Notes: generated from the letters alone by a model not told the origin. A stretch of 64,000 bases of DNA from Solenopsis invicta (GCF_016802725.1 NC_052665.1:22138501-22202500); one strand, 5' to 3'; counted from the stretch's first letter, positions 50,917 to 62,157 are shown. Numbers and translations: made by a program.

Positions 50917-53900
50917 CTATTCCTCAATGGGTAGGATAGCAATTTTTGACAATGGCCTGGTAAACAGACCCCGCGCTGTACGGACAGTGGCAGTTCGAAC
51001 GATGTTGTCTGGTCCGGGATGAACCTCCTCCACTCGACCGATTGACCATTGTAGGGGGGCCAATCCCTGTGATTTGAGCAGGACCATCTGTTTAGGCCTT
51101 AATCGTTCGCCCTTGTTGATCTTCCACTTCGTGCGCTCCTGTAAGGTATGCAAGTATTCTTGGCTCCACCTGCGCCAAAAATGCTGTCTGATTTGTTCGA
51201 CACGCTGCCAACGGACCAGTCTATTCTCGCTTACATCAGTAACATCAGTGTAAGGAAAACTATTCAAGGCCGTGCCAACCAAAAAATGACCTGGGCTCAA
51301 ATACGACAGGTCGTTGGGATCGTCGCTTAGTGGAGTTAGAGGACGTGAGTTTAAGATCGCTTCTATTTCGCAGAATATTGTTTGAAGCTCTTCGAAGGTC
51401 AAAGGCGACTTTCCGGCTATTCGGTATAAGTGGTGCTTCGCCGATTTTACTGCGGCCTCCCAAAGTCCGCCAAAATGCGGCGCGTTAGGTGGAATGAATT
51501 TCCACGCAGTTTCGTGATCACGCAGGAAATGATTGATGTTAGCTTGGGTTTGATCTTGAGACAAGAGGTCGAAAAATTCTTTAAGTTGCCTTTGAGCTCC
51601 GACAAACGTCGTTCCGTTATCGGAATATATGCAGACCGGTTTACCCCTACGTGCCACAAAACGCTTGAGTGCGGCAATAAAGGAATCTGATGTGAGGTCG
51701 GAAACGAGCTCCAAATGCACTCCCTTTGTCGCAAAGCATACAAAAATTGATAAATATGCCTTGTGATTTCCAGCATTGCGTCGCTTAGATTCTCGAATCA
51801 CAAAGGGGCCGGCATAATCGACGCCACAATGCGCGAATGGGTTTGAGATATTTACGCGCCCGGCGGGCAATGAGCCCATGATTGCTTCCGAAGGCACCGG
51901 CTTCATCTTGAAACACGTCACGCAGTTTTTTAATATTTTTCGCGTAACCGATCGAAGAGATATTGGCCAGAAGCGCTGCCTTACTGCGGCCATCTTGGCC
52001 TGCGCGCCAGCGTGTGCATTACGCACGTGTTCCCGTTCTATAATTCTTTGAGTGAGAATGTGATTTTGTGGCAATAGAATAGGGTGACGCATATCAGAAC
52101 TTAGATTAGAATTGCCTAACCTACCGCCCACGCGGATTATCTTGTCCTTGTTCACGAAGGGTGAGAGGGACAATATGCGACTGGCCGGGTTAATGGTTTG
52201 ACCTTTTAATAAGGCCTTGTATTCATCTGAAAAGACTTGTTCTTTCACGGATTTACACATGACCTCTAGGGCGGTTGACGCCTCGTGATGAGATATGAAA
52301 ATAGTAGGTGCGGCTGGGCGGAATGACCTCGTAATTCTCAAACAGTATGCGAGTACGCGACATGCCTTATTAAGGTTTGAAAATTTGTTTAATAATTCGT
52401 TGACGATTGAATGCTCGATGACGGCAATAGCCGTGGTACACCTTTTTTGCTCTGGCATGTCTTCTGGTGCGCGTGCGAAATCGGACTTGGGCCAAGATTC
52501 TTCGCCCAGTTTGAGAAATGCGGGTCCGTGCCACCACAACGACGAGCTTGTTAACTCTTGCGGGTCGAGACCGCGTGATAGAATGTCAGCAGGATTTTCC
52601 GGTGACCTAATGTGGCGCCAACTGCTGGGATTCGTAGCCCCTTGAATCTCGCTGATTCGGTTGGCTACGAAAGTAGACCATTTTCGCGATGGCGAGACTA
52701 TCCAATTCAGGACTATTGTGGAGTCCGACCATAAGAAGGTTTGTACATCAGAGAGGCTGAATGCTGTATCGACCTTTTTTACTAGCCTGGCTAACAATAC
52801 CGCCGCCAACAGTTCAAGGCGCGGTAGGGAAACGGCCTTCAGGGGCGCGACACGAGATTTAGAGCATAACAATTCGGTGTGATATACATCGTTTTCTAGC
52901 TTGGTTCGCAAGTATATTGCCGCTCCATAGGCCTTTTCGCTCGCGTCACAAAACCCGTGAATTTGTATTGATTGCGGATTTGTGTCGAGCTTGACGCAAC
53001 GTGGGATGCAAATTTGATTGATGCTAGATAATTGTGAATTGAATTTCAACCAGCGCGAATGAAGATTCTGCGGGACAGATTCGTCCCAGTGGATGCCCAA
53101 TTGCCAGAGCTCTTGCAAAATCAATTTAGCTAGCACGATGATAGGACCCAATAACCCGAGTAGATCGAAGAGTCTGGAGACCTCGGATAGAATGACTCGC
53201 TTAGATACGGCTGATTGGTTGTCGTCAGGTTTGTATGAGAAATGGAAGGTATCTTGAAATTGATTCCAATGGACTCCTAATATGGATGAGTCCATGCCGG
53301 TGTCAATCGTGAAGACACTATCGTTTTGGGCGTTAGTATCCGCTAACAGGCCCGGACAATTAGATGCCCATTTGCTGAGCTCGAAGGCTCCTAAACGCAA
53401 TAACTGAATTGTTTGCTCTCGCAGCATTTTTGCCTCGCTAATTGTATCTGCTCCAGTTAGAACGTCATCCACATAAAAGTCCCGTCCTACACACATGGAA
53501 CCTATGGGAAAGTCGTTGGCGTAATGTTCAGCTAGCCATTTGAGGCATCTCGTGGCTAAATACGAGGCGGACGATGTGCCGTATGTCACAATGATGAGTT
53601 CATACGTTTTAATTTCGGAAGTAGGATTGTCTCGCCAAAGAATGCGTTGATAGCGCGTTTGTGAAGGGTGCACCATGATTTGGCGGTACATTTTAATAAT
53701 ATCCGCCGCCAGGACGAAGCGGAAGGTACGGAATCGCAGAAGAATCGAAAATAAGTCCTGCTGTACCGTTGGGCCTACCATGAGCGTGTCGTTCAATGAC
53801 ACCCCTGTCGAGCCTTTACTCGAGGCCTCGAAGACTACCCGTATTTTGCTTGAACCTGCTGTATGCTTGAAAACGCAATGGTGGGGTAAATAGAATGATT

Positions 53901-56082
53901 CCGCGCCATCGTCGCACTGCTCGTCAATTAGCTTCATGTGGCCTAATGCCAGATACTCGTTTATGAACTGAGAATATTGACTCTTTAATTTGGGATCACG
54001 AAGGAATCGTTTTTCTAGATTACGAAATCGCTTCAGAGCGATGTCCCTCGAATCTCCAAGACGGTCAAATGCCCGCTCCTTGAACGGGAGCTTGACGATA
54101 AATCTGCCCTGCCTATCTCGCGACACGTTTTGCAAAAAATGTTGCTCGCATAGAGACTCCTCCTCGGAATATTTGTTTGAAATTTCAGAGACATCCTCTA
54201 CCTGCCAAAAACGCGTTAGTTGATTATGCAATTGCGTGTTTGTTATCAATGCGTGAAAGGATTGCGCCTTACGTGATGAATTCGGTGAGGCGTTCAATTG
54301 ACCTGCCAAAATCCATCCGAATCGCGTCTTGTGCAAGGTTGGATGCATTGGAGAAGATTTTACCTGTCCCACACAGAGCAGGTTCCAGAAATGCTCGGCG
54401 CCAATCAAAACATCGATCTCCGCCGACACATTAAATTGGGGGTCGGCTAATTTGAGATTCTGAGGAAATTCGAATGCGCTTCGCTTTAATGTGATTGCTG
54501 GAATTTTGTCAGTCACATGATCAGTGACGACACAATCCACCAAAATGCTGAAGGGATTTGTTCGCGATTGCAGTTTGACCTCTGCTGCCCCAAATGATCT
54601 CGTCGCTGTTTTATTGATTCCCGAAATCGAAATATCGAGAGAACGCGCTTTGAGGCCGAGCACTGTCAGGAATCGTTGCGAGATGAAATTTGCTTGAGAG
54701 CCGCTGTCTAACAACACGCGGCAACATTTTTGTGAACCTTGACTATCGTACGCATAAACGACAGCGGTTGACAACATAACATGCTTGTTATCGAAGGAGT
54801 TCAAGCGGTGTGAAACAAGCGCTGCCGGAGAACTCGTCGGAACCCCTTCCCTGGCTTCATCTTCGGATCCCGGAGTAACGGATTTTGCCGTCGCGACGGT
54901 CGCAAGATGAAGCAATGAATTATGTTTTAATTTGCAAATTTTACAGCCGCCTGATGAGCATTTGCTGGACGCATGCTCTGTAGATCGCAGGCAGTTAGTG
55001 CAAAGCTTTCTTTTCCGGATTTCCGAGATTCTTTGAGAAACCGGCAATGCTAGAAAATCTTGGCAGTAATATATGAGGTGCTCTCCCTTGCAAAAACCGC
55101 ATTTTGTTTTTAGCGTTGCAACACACGAATGGCGCCTCGCGTTAGATTGCGCCAAAGCGTTTGCATTTTTTGAGGGGGCATTTGATTTGGAGCTCGTTTC
55201 CAAAGTCTGACATCGATGCGCGACGAAATCGATGAACTGTTTGAAAGTGGGCAACTCGGAGCCCGTTAATGATAGTTGCCATTCCCGTGACGTAAGCGCG
55301 TCGAGTTTGCTGCTCAAAACGTGGACCAATATGTCGTCCCAGTGAGACGTAGGACGCGTTAAAGCCTGAAGGGCGTGAATGTGTCTAGTTGCACCGTCCG
55401 CGATTTGCCGCAATTCGACAATGTTTTCCTTGACCATGGATGGCAAATCCATTATGGCCTTGACATGACTTTGAACAATGACTCGCTTATTGTCGTAGCG
55501 CTGTTTTAATAAATTCCACGCTACCTCGTAATTCGCCTTGGAAATTTCTAGCGCACAAATTATTTTGCTCGCGTCGCCGATGACGGATGCTCTCAAATAT
55601 TGCAACTTCTGAATATTGCTTAACGCCGCGTTTACATGAATGAGAGAATTAAATGTGTCGAAGAACGGAAACCATTCGTCGTATTTTCCCATAAATTTTG
55701 GGAGATCTAACTTGGGTAATTTTATATGATTGAAATGTTCCACTGTGTTGGAGGCGTTCGAGGTGGACGGTGCGAACTGAGAACGTGGTACAATCGGGGG
55801 ATTCATTAACTCGCGCAACTTGGCCGATATCGTATAATAGGAATCCTCGAACGAAATGCGATGATCCGCTTCCGCAATGTCCAATAACTCCAGCTTAATT
55901 TGCACGACGTCGTATTCTGCCCAGAAACCGTCTATTTTATTTTTGCGCTCCTCGAGTTGAGCTAGTGTAAACGGTGTAATTGACTCGACTGCGTCCACGA
56001 AAGTACGTATGCGCGTGCACGATCCTACCAACGTAGAGCGTCGACGCTTGAGCGCCGTTAGATCGTCGCCGTCATTCGGCAT
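50917..56082 (-). CDS. Bel/Pao Gag-Pol polyprotein (1721 aa), intact
   Basis: A single open frame carries all Bel/Pao domains in order. The gag-like region at about 120-300 (KLPKLDLPKFMGKYDEW) is a DUF1759-type start. Three Cys/His clusters lie at 328-340, 361-375 and 380-392. The protease has LLDSGSQANF (Asp459), and the RT has AADIIKMYRQ (Asp794) and YVDD at 870-873. RNase H has GFCDAS (Asp1046), LPRLE (Glu1090) and WSD (Asp1120). The integrase zinc motif is His1352, His1357, Cys1387 and Cys1390. The core is Asp1422 (CGVDYAG), Asp1488 (YSDNG) and Glu1542 (GGLWEAA). A C-terminal DUF5641-like region follows. Every catalytic residue I can locate is present. The start Met at 56082 is the first in frame, with a leader of about 600 bp back to the LTR. 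It is either active or recently so. Confidence 0.93.
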   Translation of the reverse strand: MPNDGDDLTALKRRRSTLVGSCTRIRTFVDAVESITPFTLAQLEERKNKIDGFWAEYDVVQIKLELLDIAEADHRISFEDSYYTISAKLRELMNPPIVPRSQFAPSTSNASNTVEHFNHIKLPKLDLPKFMGKYDEWFPFFDTFNSLIHVNAALSNIQKLQYLRASVIGDASKIICALEISKANYEVAWNLLKQRYDNKRVIVQSHVKAIMDLPSMVKENIVELRQIADGATRHIHALQALTRPTSHWDDILVHVLSSKLDALTSREWQLSLTGSELPTFKQFIDFVAHRCQTLETSSKSNAPSKNANALAQSNARRHSCVATLKTKCGFCKGEHLIYYCQDFLALPVSQRISEIRKRKLCTNCLRSTEHASSKCSSGGCKICKLKHNSLLHLATVATAKSVTPGSEDEAREGVPTSSPAALVSHRLNSFDNKHVMLSTAVVYAYDSQGSQKCCRVLLDSGSQANFISQRFLTVLGLKARSLDISISGINKTATRSFGAAEVKLQSRTNPFSILVDCVVTDHVTDKIPAITLKRSAFEFPQNLKLADPQFNVSAEIDVLIGAEHFWNLLCVGQVKSSPMHPTLHKTRFGWILAGQLNASPNSSRKAQSFHALITNTQLHNQLTRFWQVEDVSEISNKYSEEESLCEQHFLQNVSRDRQGRFIVKLPFKERAFDRLGDSRDIALKRFRNLEKRFLRDPKLKSQYSQFINEYLALGHMKLIDEQCDDGAESFYLPHHCVFKHTAGSSKIRVVFEASSKGSTGVSLNDTLMVGPTVQQDLFSILLRFRTFRFVLAADIIKMYRQIMVHPSQTRYQRILWRDNPTSEIKTYELIIVTYGTSSASYLATRCLKWLAEHYANDFPIGSMCVGRDFYVDDVLTGADTISEAKMLREQTIQLLRLGAFELSKWASNCPGLLADTNAQNDSVFTIDTGMDSSILGVHWNQFQDTFHFSYKPDDNQSAVSKRVILSEVSRLFDLLGLLGPIIVLAKLILQELWQLGIHWDESVPQNLHSRWLKFNSQLSSINQICIPRCVKLDTNPQSIQIHGFCDASEKAYGAAIYLRTKLENDVYHTELLCSKSRVAPLKAVSLPRLELLAAVLLARLVKKVDTAFSLSDVQTFLWSDSTIVLNWIVSPSRKWSTFVANRISEIQGATNPSSWRHIRSPENPADILSRGLDPQELTSSSLWWHGPAFLKLGEESWPKSDFARAPEDMPEQKRCTTAIAVIEHSIVNELLNKFSNLNKACRVLAYCLRITRSFRPAAPTIFISHHEASTALEVMCKSVKEQVFSDEYKALLKGQTINPASRILSLSPFVNKDKIIRVGGRLGNSNLSSDMRHPILLPQNHILTQRIIEREHVRNAHAGAQAKMAAVRQRFWPISLRSVTRKILKNCVTCFKMKPVPSEAIMGSLPAGRVNISNPFAHCGVDYAGPFVIRESKRRNAGNHKAYLSIFVCFATKGVHLELVSDLTSDSFIAALKRFVARRGKPVCIYSDNGTTFVGAQRQLKEFFDLLSQDQTQANINHFLRDHETAWKFIPPNAPHFGGLWEAAVKSAKHHLYRIAGKSPLTFEELQTIFCEIEAILNSRPLTPLSDDPNDLSYLSPGHFLVGTALNSFPYTDVTDVSENRLVRWQRVEQIRQHFWRRWSQEYLHTLQERTKWKINKGERLRPKQMVLLKSQGLAPLQWSIGRVEEVHPGPDNIVRTATVRTARGLFTRPLSKIAILPIEE

Positions 56083-56679
56083 ATTGAAGGTGCGATGAAA
56101 ACCGTATCAATGCTATCGATCGGCACAACCTTGTAAATGTTAACCTTACTTACAGTCGCTTGCTGCCGCGCTCGATGGTAGCGCGGGGGGGGATGGCTTG
56201 CCCGCGTTGGAAGTCTCCGCTGGAAAACTTGAACGTCGAACCGCGCGGGGCCGTGGTCTTCCTTCTCTCTCTCGCGTGCGCGCTCTTCCCGCGTCGATCA
56301 GTCTCCCTTTCTCTCGCGCGCACTCCTTCCGTCTCGCTCACTCTCCTTCGGTGGCGGGAAACGGCGATGCAGGAGATGGTCCGATGCTTGCAGGATCCTG
56401 CCGTTGCCGCCGCCCTCTTCGGCAAGGCCCTCCTCGTGTGACCTCGTCGTAGATTCCTCGTCGGCGAAGACTTCACCGTTTCGTCTCGTAGCTCGGTCTG
56501 AGCTACGAGCTGCCGACCTCTCGACGCCTCTCGCAGAAGACGAACAAGGATGGAACGCCTATGTTCATTCCCGCCGGCTGCGTCTCGTGTGATGTGTAGT
56601 TCACCTCTTAGATACTCCCTTGCGTGTCTAGCAGCGGTGAAATTGCAGATGTGCCGCGTATCCGGCTCGAAGGACCAAA
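56083..56679 (-). other. Bel/Pao 5' leader with primer-binding site
   Basis: GC-rich untranslated leader. On the - strand TGGTCCTTCGAGCCGG begins 2 nt after the 5' LTR and would pair with a tRNA 3' end (…CGAAGGACCA). I do not identify the tRNA. Open frames here have no recognisable domain. Confidence 0.6.
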
Positions 56680-57126
56680 TGTATAATCGTGAGGCTGTGC
56701 CTCTCCACGAATGCCACCGGAATGTGCTCGGTGGCCGTGGCCGAAAGACATGTGTCTCTCTACGTTTTGTATGTCCGCTGCCTTTATGATACGATGTACT
56801 CGCTGGGGAACAAGAAGAAAATCCGCGCACCATGTGTAAAACTGTATTTCGCGTAGTACAAACGATCACAAGAGATGACGAGAACAATGTCTATAGACAC
56901 GCACCGTGGCGGCTCACAACGAGAAGTGAAGTCGCGCTCGCGCTTGGCGACAAGGCGCAGCCGAAAAACGAACGAAAATCGCGGAAAAAGGTCGCGAGAC
57001 CCAAGAGATGGCGATGCCTGCTCGCAAGGCGCAGGACGAGCCTAAGAGTGGCGCGAATACCGGACGGCGCGAAACTTATTGAATTAAATTAAAGATACTA
57101 TGTATATATATACGTGGTATCGTACA
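56680..57126 (-). repeat. Bel/Pao 5' LTR
   Basis: 447 bp with ends TGTATAATCG and GTATCGTACA on the + strand. It is followed by the target copy GCATC. Confidence 0.9.
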
Positions 57127-57131
57127 GCATC

Positions 57132-58769
57132 ATATAATCTGCGTGATAGAAGCTGTTTACGTCAATCGCTGAAGTACTCAGCAAATGTAGCCGAACTTAT
57201 TATTCCAAATACACTGAGTGAAGCACTAGAAACAAATGAGGCAGATGAATAGAGAAAAGCCGTTCAAGAGGAACTCGATGCACACTCGATAAATGGAACC
57301 TGGGTCATTGTGCAGAAGACTTCTGAAATAAAACCAATAGACTCTAAATGGGTATTTAAAGTCATGACAGATACAAGTGGTAATATTTCTCGATATAAAG
57401 CTCGACTAGTGGCTCGTGGTTTTATGCAAAAGGAAGGAAGAGACTACACGGAAACTTTTGCACCTGTAGTACGATATGACTCTGTTCGTACATTTCTGGC
57501 AATTGTGGCACTTGAAGATTTAGAAATGAGTCAATTTGATGTACGGACAGCATTTCTCTACGGAGATCTTCCTGAAGACATATATATGGAGATTCCAGAA
57601 GGACTCAAGGAATCAACGGATAGTAACAAAACAGTGTGTAAACTCAAGAAATCGCTTTATGGATTAAAGCAGGCACCCAGGTGCTGGAACATCAAGTTCA
57701 ACGAGTTTCTGACCAAATTCAATCTGAAACTTTCTGACGCAGATCAATACATCTACCAAGGTAAAGTACACAATACAAAAGTGCTACTTGCACTGTTTGT
57801 GGATGACGGATTCATAGCTGCAAAGACGCAAAGTGCTATTAATGCTGTAATTGACTACCTGAGGACTACTTTTGAAATCACAATAGGAGATGGACACTAC
57901 TTTGCAGGAATTGAAATTGAACGAAACAGGATGAAGAAGACATTGTTCATTCATCAAACAGCCTATACAAAGCAAATCATCAAGAACTTCAGACTAACAG
58001 AAGCAACAGCTGTTAGTGTGCCACTGAATCCGAATGTTACACTAGTACCAGCTGAAGAACAAGCTAAGCCTGGACTAGTACCTTACAGAGAAGCTGTCGG
58101 GTCATTAATGTTCTTAGCCACTGTTACAAAACCCGATATAGCATTTGCAGTGGGGAAAGTCAGTGCATTCCTCAATAATCATGATGTAAATCATTGGAAT
58201 GCAGTAAAACGCATTATCCGCTACCTACTCAATACAGTCGACAGAGGAGTCCTGTACGAAAGCGGCAGAAGCAATGAAGAAATTGAAGGCTACGTGGATG
58301 CAGACTTCGCGGGAGACTTGGAGACAAGGAGGTCAACGACAGGCTACGTATTTCTTCTAGGCAATGGTGCTGTGACATGGACAGCTCAACGACAAAAGAT
58401 GGTCACACTTAGCACCACAGAGGCCGAATATGTAGCAGCAGCAGCAGCAGCTAAAGAGGCTATATGGCTTCGACGGTTGCTCAGTGGTCTAGGACGTAAT
58501 TGTAACCGCGCAACGAAAGTTTTTATAGACAATCAAAGTACATTGAGACTAGTACAAAACTCAGAGTTTCACAAACGTACAAAGCATATAGATGTACGTT
58601 GTCATTTTATTCGCGAAAAAGTGTTAAGCGGGGAAATCGATACTAAATATGTTAACACAACGAAACAAAAGGCTGATCTGTTTACAAAAGCCTTACCGCG
58701 AAATAGATTCAAAGCTCTATGTCAACTCATAAATCTTATAGAACGTAATATGTGCTCAAACGGCGGGAG
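57132..58769 (+). pseudogene. Copia reverse transcriptase and RNase H (second half of the split pol)
   Basis: Reading resumes after the Bel/Pao insertion with ANVAELIIPNTLSEALET. A TAG at 57250-57252 then interrupts, at a position where Copia RTs usually have Trp (DExRKAVQEEL). From 57310 a 489-codon open frame holds the RT: IDSKWVFKVMTD, YKARLVARGFMQKEGRDY, SQFDVRTAFLYGDLPEDIYM, KKSLYGLKQAPRCWN and LLALFVDDGFIAA (FVDD active site). RNase H follows: GYVDADFAGDLETRRSTTGY, STTEAEYVAAAAAAKEAIW and KHIDVRCHFIRE. The end, CSNGGSVA, runs into the 3' LTR as usual. This half is well preserved. Confidence 0.88.
58760..58769 (+). promoter_or_regulatory. Copia polypurine tract
   Basis: A purine-rich CGGCGGGAG directly precedes the TG of the 3' LTR. 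It is the expected primer for second-strand synthesis, and is also part of the coding end. Confidence 0.6.
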
Positions 58770-59040
58770 TGTTGCATAGAAGTTTTTCGCACTCTATTTT
58801 ACTTATTAATTCCCTATGTAACATTCTCTATTATAGTTATTTTTCTACAAATCATATTCATTTCTTGGGTAACTCGGCCATCTATATAATTGTGTGTTCT
58901 AAGTTCTTCTTTGACTTATCATGGTCGTTCTTTGTCTGTAAAAGCCGTGCTTGATTATTCTGAATAAAACTCGTGTGTTCTTTAATTACAAGTGAATAAT
59001 CGTGTCCTCTCTCCTCTCTCAATAACCACTAACTTCAACA
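58770..59040 (+). repeat. Copia 3' LTR
   Basis: 271 bp, identical by eye to the 5' LTR. It is followed by the ATTTT target copy. Confidence 0.95.
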
Positions 59041-59045
59041 ATTTT

Positions 59046-60395
59046 AATAGCAAATAGTGAGGATTAATAACGTGTCATATTGATAGCAAGATGACAACAT
59101 GCGATGATCTCGCATTTCATATACAGTATCGTGCCGACAACATAATTGCAAACTGATGGCATATAAGCGCGCATGCCCGCTAGACGGTCCCGCCACAATA
59201 TATACAGTAGCGACAGTAGCTGTCGGCTTCTTTGATGTCAATGGTCCTCGATCACGTGACTGACAGCCATTTTGAGGATTGTATAGGAGGGCTGAATTTA
59301 AACAACAACAAGAGACGTTACAATATTTTGCAAACTACTTTTACAATTCAAATAAATCCTATATATGATTTTTAATATACAACTTTATATACTAAAATAG
59401 ATTTATTTTTTTAATGTCAATGTATTTCTGGAATAAATTAATAACATTATAACACAGTATGTGAAGTGTGATAATTGTAAGTTAACAATTTAATGGCAAT
59501 CTCAGGCAATACAAGTTTAAAATCGAAATATAAGGCATCTTTAAAACATCATAACTTAAGTAGTCTGTAAGATATTTTATATCCCAATTTTAGATGTGTA
59601 TACAAATTTATGCTATCTGGTATTAGAATAAGAATAGGGAAAATAATAAAATAACGATAAAAATTTATTTAATTATGATTAATACTCTAAAGTCTAAATA
59701 ATTCCCACTTACAAAGTAATAAAAAATCCAATATTACATTTTTCACATTTTTTGTATGAAATTATTTACAAATTGACTCTTGCAGTATGTAGCAGCATTT
59801 TCATCGCAATAGATGATACGTATCTTGAAAGATTCTACGTATCTTGAAAGATTCCAAGATATTTGGTGTTATTCTAAAAAAATATTAAATAAATTAATCA
59901 TAATTAATAATTGTTGATAATAAACATTTAGTTCCCATTGCACGGAAGTGTAGGATGTTGTAAATGAAGTTAGCAGTTGACATATATCAGTTAAAACCCA
60001 GAAATAAATTAATTAATTTATAAAAATTTGAAAGCAGAATAAATAAAAAAATAAGAAGTAAAGTACAATAGAAATTGTAGTAAGATTATGAATTATTTTC
60101 TGTCCGTCCAGAAATATTTTTACATGTAGCAAAAACACAAGAATAGCCTCCTCTTGCATTCATTTTAAATAATAATAATAAAATTACAATTATAATGTAA
60201 AATTTTCCTCAGCTTTACTAATTTTTACACTTATTTTATTTGCCGGTATATCGTCGCAGTTTAGTGCAGCTTGACTACATATGTGATATCATGTGATATT
60301 GTTATGACAGTCCGCTATATTCTTTATTGTATAGCCAACGCATGCGCAGAAGAAATTTGACCCATACTTTTCTCGCACTGTCGCTACTGTATATA
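59046..60395. other. AT-rich spacer with decayed repeat scraps
   Basis: Mostly low-complexity AT. A fragment at 59185-59225 (GACGGTCCCGCC, TATATACAGTAGCGACAGT) resembles repeat X and recurs inverted at 60371-60395 (ACTGTCGCTACTGTATATAC). No gene. Confidence 0.4.
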
Positions 60396-60561
60396 CTGTG
60401 GGCCCGCCGTATGTGTAAGGCCCCACGCAAACAAATAAGTGCTTGTGTCACCGCTAGGCGGCCACGCCGTGAGAAATCTTCTCGTGAGTCGAGTGTAGTG
60501 TCCCTAGAAGTAAGAGTCTGGCCAATGTTTGGTTCTAAAGCAAAATGGCGACAGTACATAC

Positions 60562-60796
60562 TAGAGTCCTATATAAAGAGAGAAGCGACATTGATGTCCG
60601 AAGCTCTGATTGGTAATCTGTTTGATACTTGATTGGCTAAGCGAGCAGCCATATTGTGACCACAGCTGTTTGCAGAATGATACGAATGGTGTTTGATGAC
60701 GTTAGAGCGGTTCCAAAATGGCGGTAGAGGAATCAATTGGATACTGAAGGTTGTGGTGGGGATTCGATGTCTCTTCTCTCTTTATATAGAACTCTA
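60562..60796. mobile_element. MITE M3, copy a (235 bp)
   Basis: The ends are TAGAGTCCTATATAAAGAG and its near-complement (one mismatch). The 8-bp duplication GTACATAC lies at 60554-60561 and 60797-60804. The interior is the same as copy b at 63073-63307, which has the same length. The tips resemble those of the P-like elements here (TAGAGTCC), so the same transposase may move it. Confidence 0.85.
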
Positions 60797-61043
60797 GTAC
60801 ATACTAATAGGCCTGTTCGTGTTGCTGCTCTTTTTGAATTAATTTCTTCGTTGTCTCTCTCTTTCTCACGATCGAATATATATTTATCTCATCTCGAGTG
60901 CAAAAATTTTTGGAGATTTCAAGCAACTCGAACAAACTTAATATCGCACGCTGCGTGTGACTGCGTGTGACTTTATATATGTTTTGTGTGACTGCGTCAA
61001 CTGAGTGTAATTACACACCCACGCACGCACGCACACACATATA

Positions 61044-61977
61044 CGAGGTGTGATCAAAAAGTAAGGTGACTTTTTGAATTTCGCGCGCTCTGTACACTCT
61101 AATTTCAAAATTTTTTTTTGTGTTGGTACAGTCGTCACGATCATATGTTCACAGTTTTGACTATATAGCATGTGTTGTTTTTATGTGAGAGGCATAAAGG
61201 TTAGACTCGTGTTTGCGTGCTCGGCGATTTTTTGCTGTTGAAAATAATGGAGCAGAGAGTTTGTATTAATTTTTGTGTAAAAAATGGTATTAAGTGTTCA
61301 AAAACTCTTGAACTGTTGACAGTGGCGTACGGTGAGTCAACTTTGAACAAAAAAAATGTTTATAAATGGTATAAGTTATTCCAAGAGGGCCGAGAAAATG
61401 TTAACGATGAACCTCGCTCTGGACGCCCCAGCACGTCAAAAACCGACGAAAATGTTCAGGAAATGAAAGAAATTGTGTTGAAAAATCGTCGAATCACGAT
61501 TAGAGAAATAGCTGATGATCTTAACATATCGTTTGGCTCATGCTAATCAATTTTAACGGATGTTTTGGGTATGACACGTGTGTCAGCGAAATTTGTTCCA
61601 AAACTGCTTAATTTTGATCAGAAGCAGTGTCGCATGAACATCGCCCAAGACATGTTGAACGACGTCAATGATGATCCTGATCTGCTCAAAAGGATTATAA
61701 CTGGTGACGAAACATTTTCCTCTTCCCAAAATTGAAAAGGCCTCTGAAAGGACGAAGATTTGCGACGATTAAGGAGATTAAGGCTGCATCGCTGGAGGAG
61801 CTCAAAGCAATACCCAAAAGTGCATTTCAGAAATGTTTTGATGACTGGAAAAAGCGCTGGCACAAATGCATTGTATCAGAGGGGGATTATTTTGAAGGGG
61901 ATAACATAATTTTGGATGAATAAATGTATATTTTTTTATAAAAATGAAAAGTCACCTTACTTTTTGATCACACCTCG
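61044..61977 (+). mobile_element. Mariner transposon, internally deleted (934 bp)
   Basis: Terminal repeats CGAGGTGTGATCAAAAAGTA...TACTTTTTGATCACACCTCG are perfect over about 28 bp, with TA on both sides. It contains a broken transposase. It lies inside the P-like element. Confidence 0.9.
61247..61923 (+). pseudogene. Mariner transposase, stop plus internal deletion
   Basis: The start is MEQRVCINFCVKNGIKCSKT. Paired-type DNA-binding segments follow: STLNKKNVYKWYKLFQEG, DEPRSGRPSTSKTDENV, RRITIREIADDLNIS. A TAA at about 61544 breaks the frame, which then continues DVLGMTRVSAKFVPKLL and TGDETF with the first catalytic Asp. The middle, including the second and third acidic residues, is deleted. 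The C-terminus (KRPLKGRRFATIKEIKAAS, then FQKCFDDWKKRWHKCI) remains in another frame. Confidence 0.8.
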
Positions 61978-62157
61978 TATATATATATATAAAATTATTT
62001 ATACGCATTATAAACAATAACAAAAACAATTTAAAAAACAATAACAATTATATTAGAAAAAAAATAGGTATGTACAGACAATTGTAAAATAAAAAATGAC
62101 ATAACCTTTCTTTAGTAATTTTATTTAATAGTTTCAAATTTATTTATTTTGCAGAAA

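Larger units (their letters stand above)
50239..57126 (-). mobile_element. Bel/Pao LTR retrotransposon with an intact polyprotein
   Basis: LTRs of about 445 bp flank a - strand element of 6.9 kb inserted into Copia. The 5-bp target duplication GCATC lies at 50234-50238 and 57127-57131. On the - strand a primer-binding site (TGGTCCTTCGAGCC) follows the 5' LTR within 2 nt, and a G-rich tract (GGAGGGGCGGCG) precedes the 3' LTR. One uninterrupted 1721-codon frame fills the interior. This is the least decayed element in the window. Confidence 0.95.
47459..59040 (+). mobile_element. Ty1/Copia LTR retrotransposon interrupted by a Bel/Pao element
   Basis: Two 271-bp LTRs, identical by eye, bound the element, with ATTTT target copies at 47454-47458 and 59041-59045. 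Without the nested insertion (50239-57126 plus one GCATC) it is about 4.7 kb. The order gag, protease, integrase, RT, RNase H (integrase before RT) defines Copia. Gag and protease have frameshifts and the RT region has one stop, so this copy is not coding-competent even apart from the insertion. Confidence 0.92.

Noticed and set aside
56150..56887. 245-codon open frame on the - strand
   Set aside because: It overlaps the Bel/Pao leader and LTR, has a low-complexity Arg/Ser composition and no domain.
59185..60395. Transposon bounded by the inverted TATATACAGTAGCGACAGT words
   Set aside because: Only about 24 bp pair, there is no target duplication, and both are probably scraps of repeat X.
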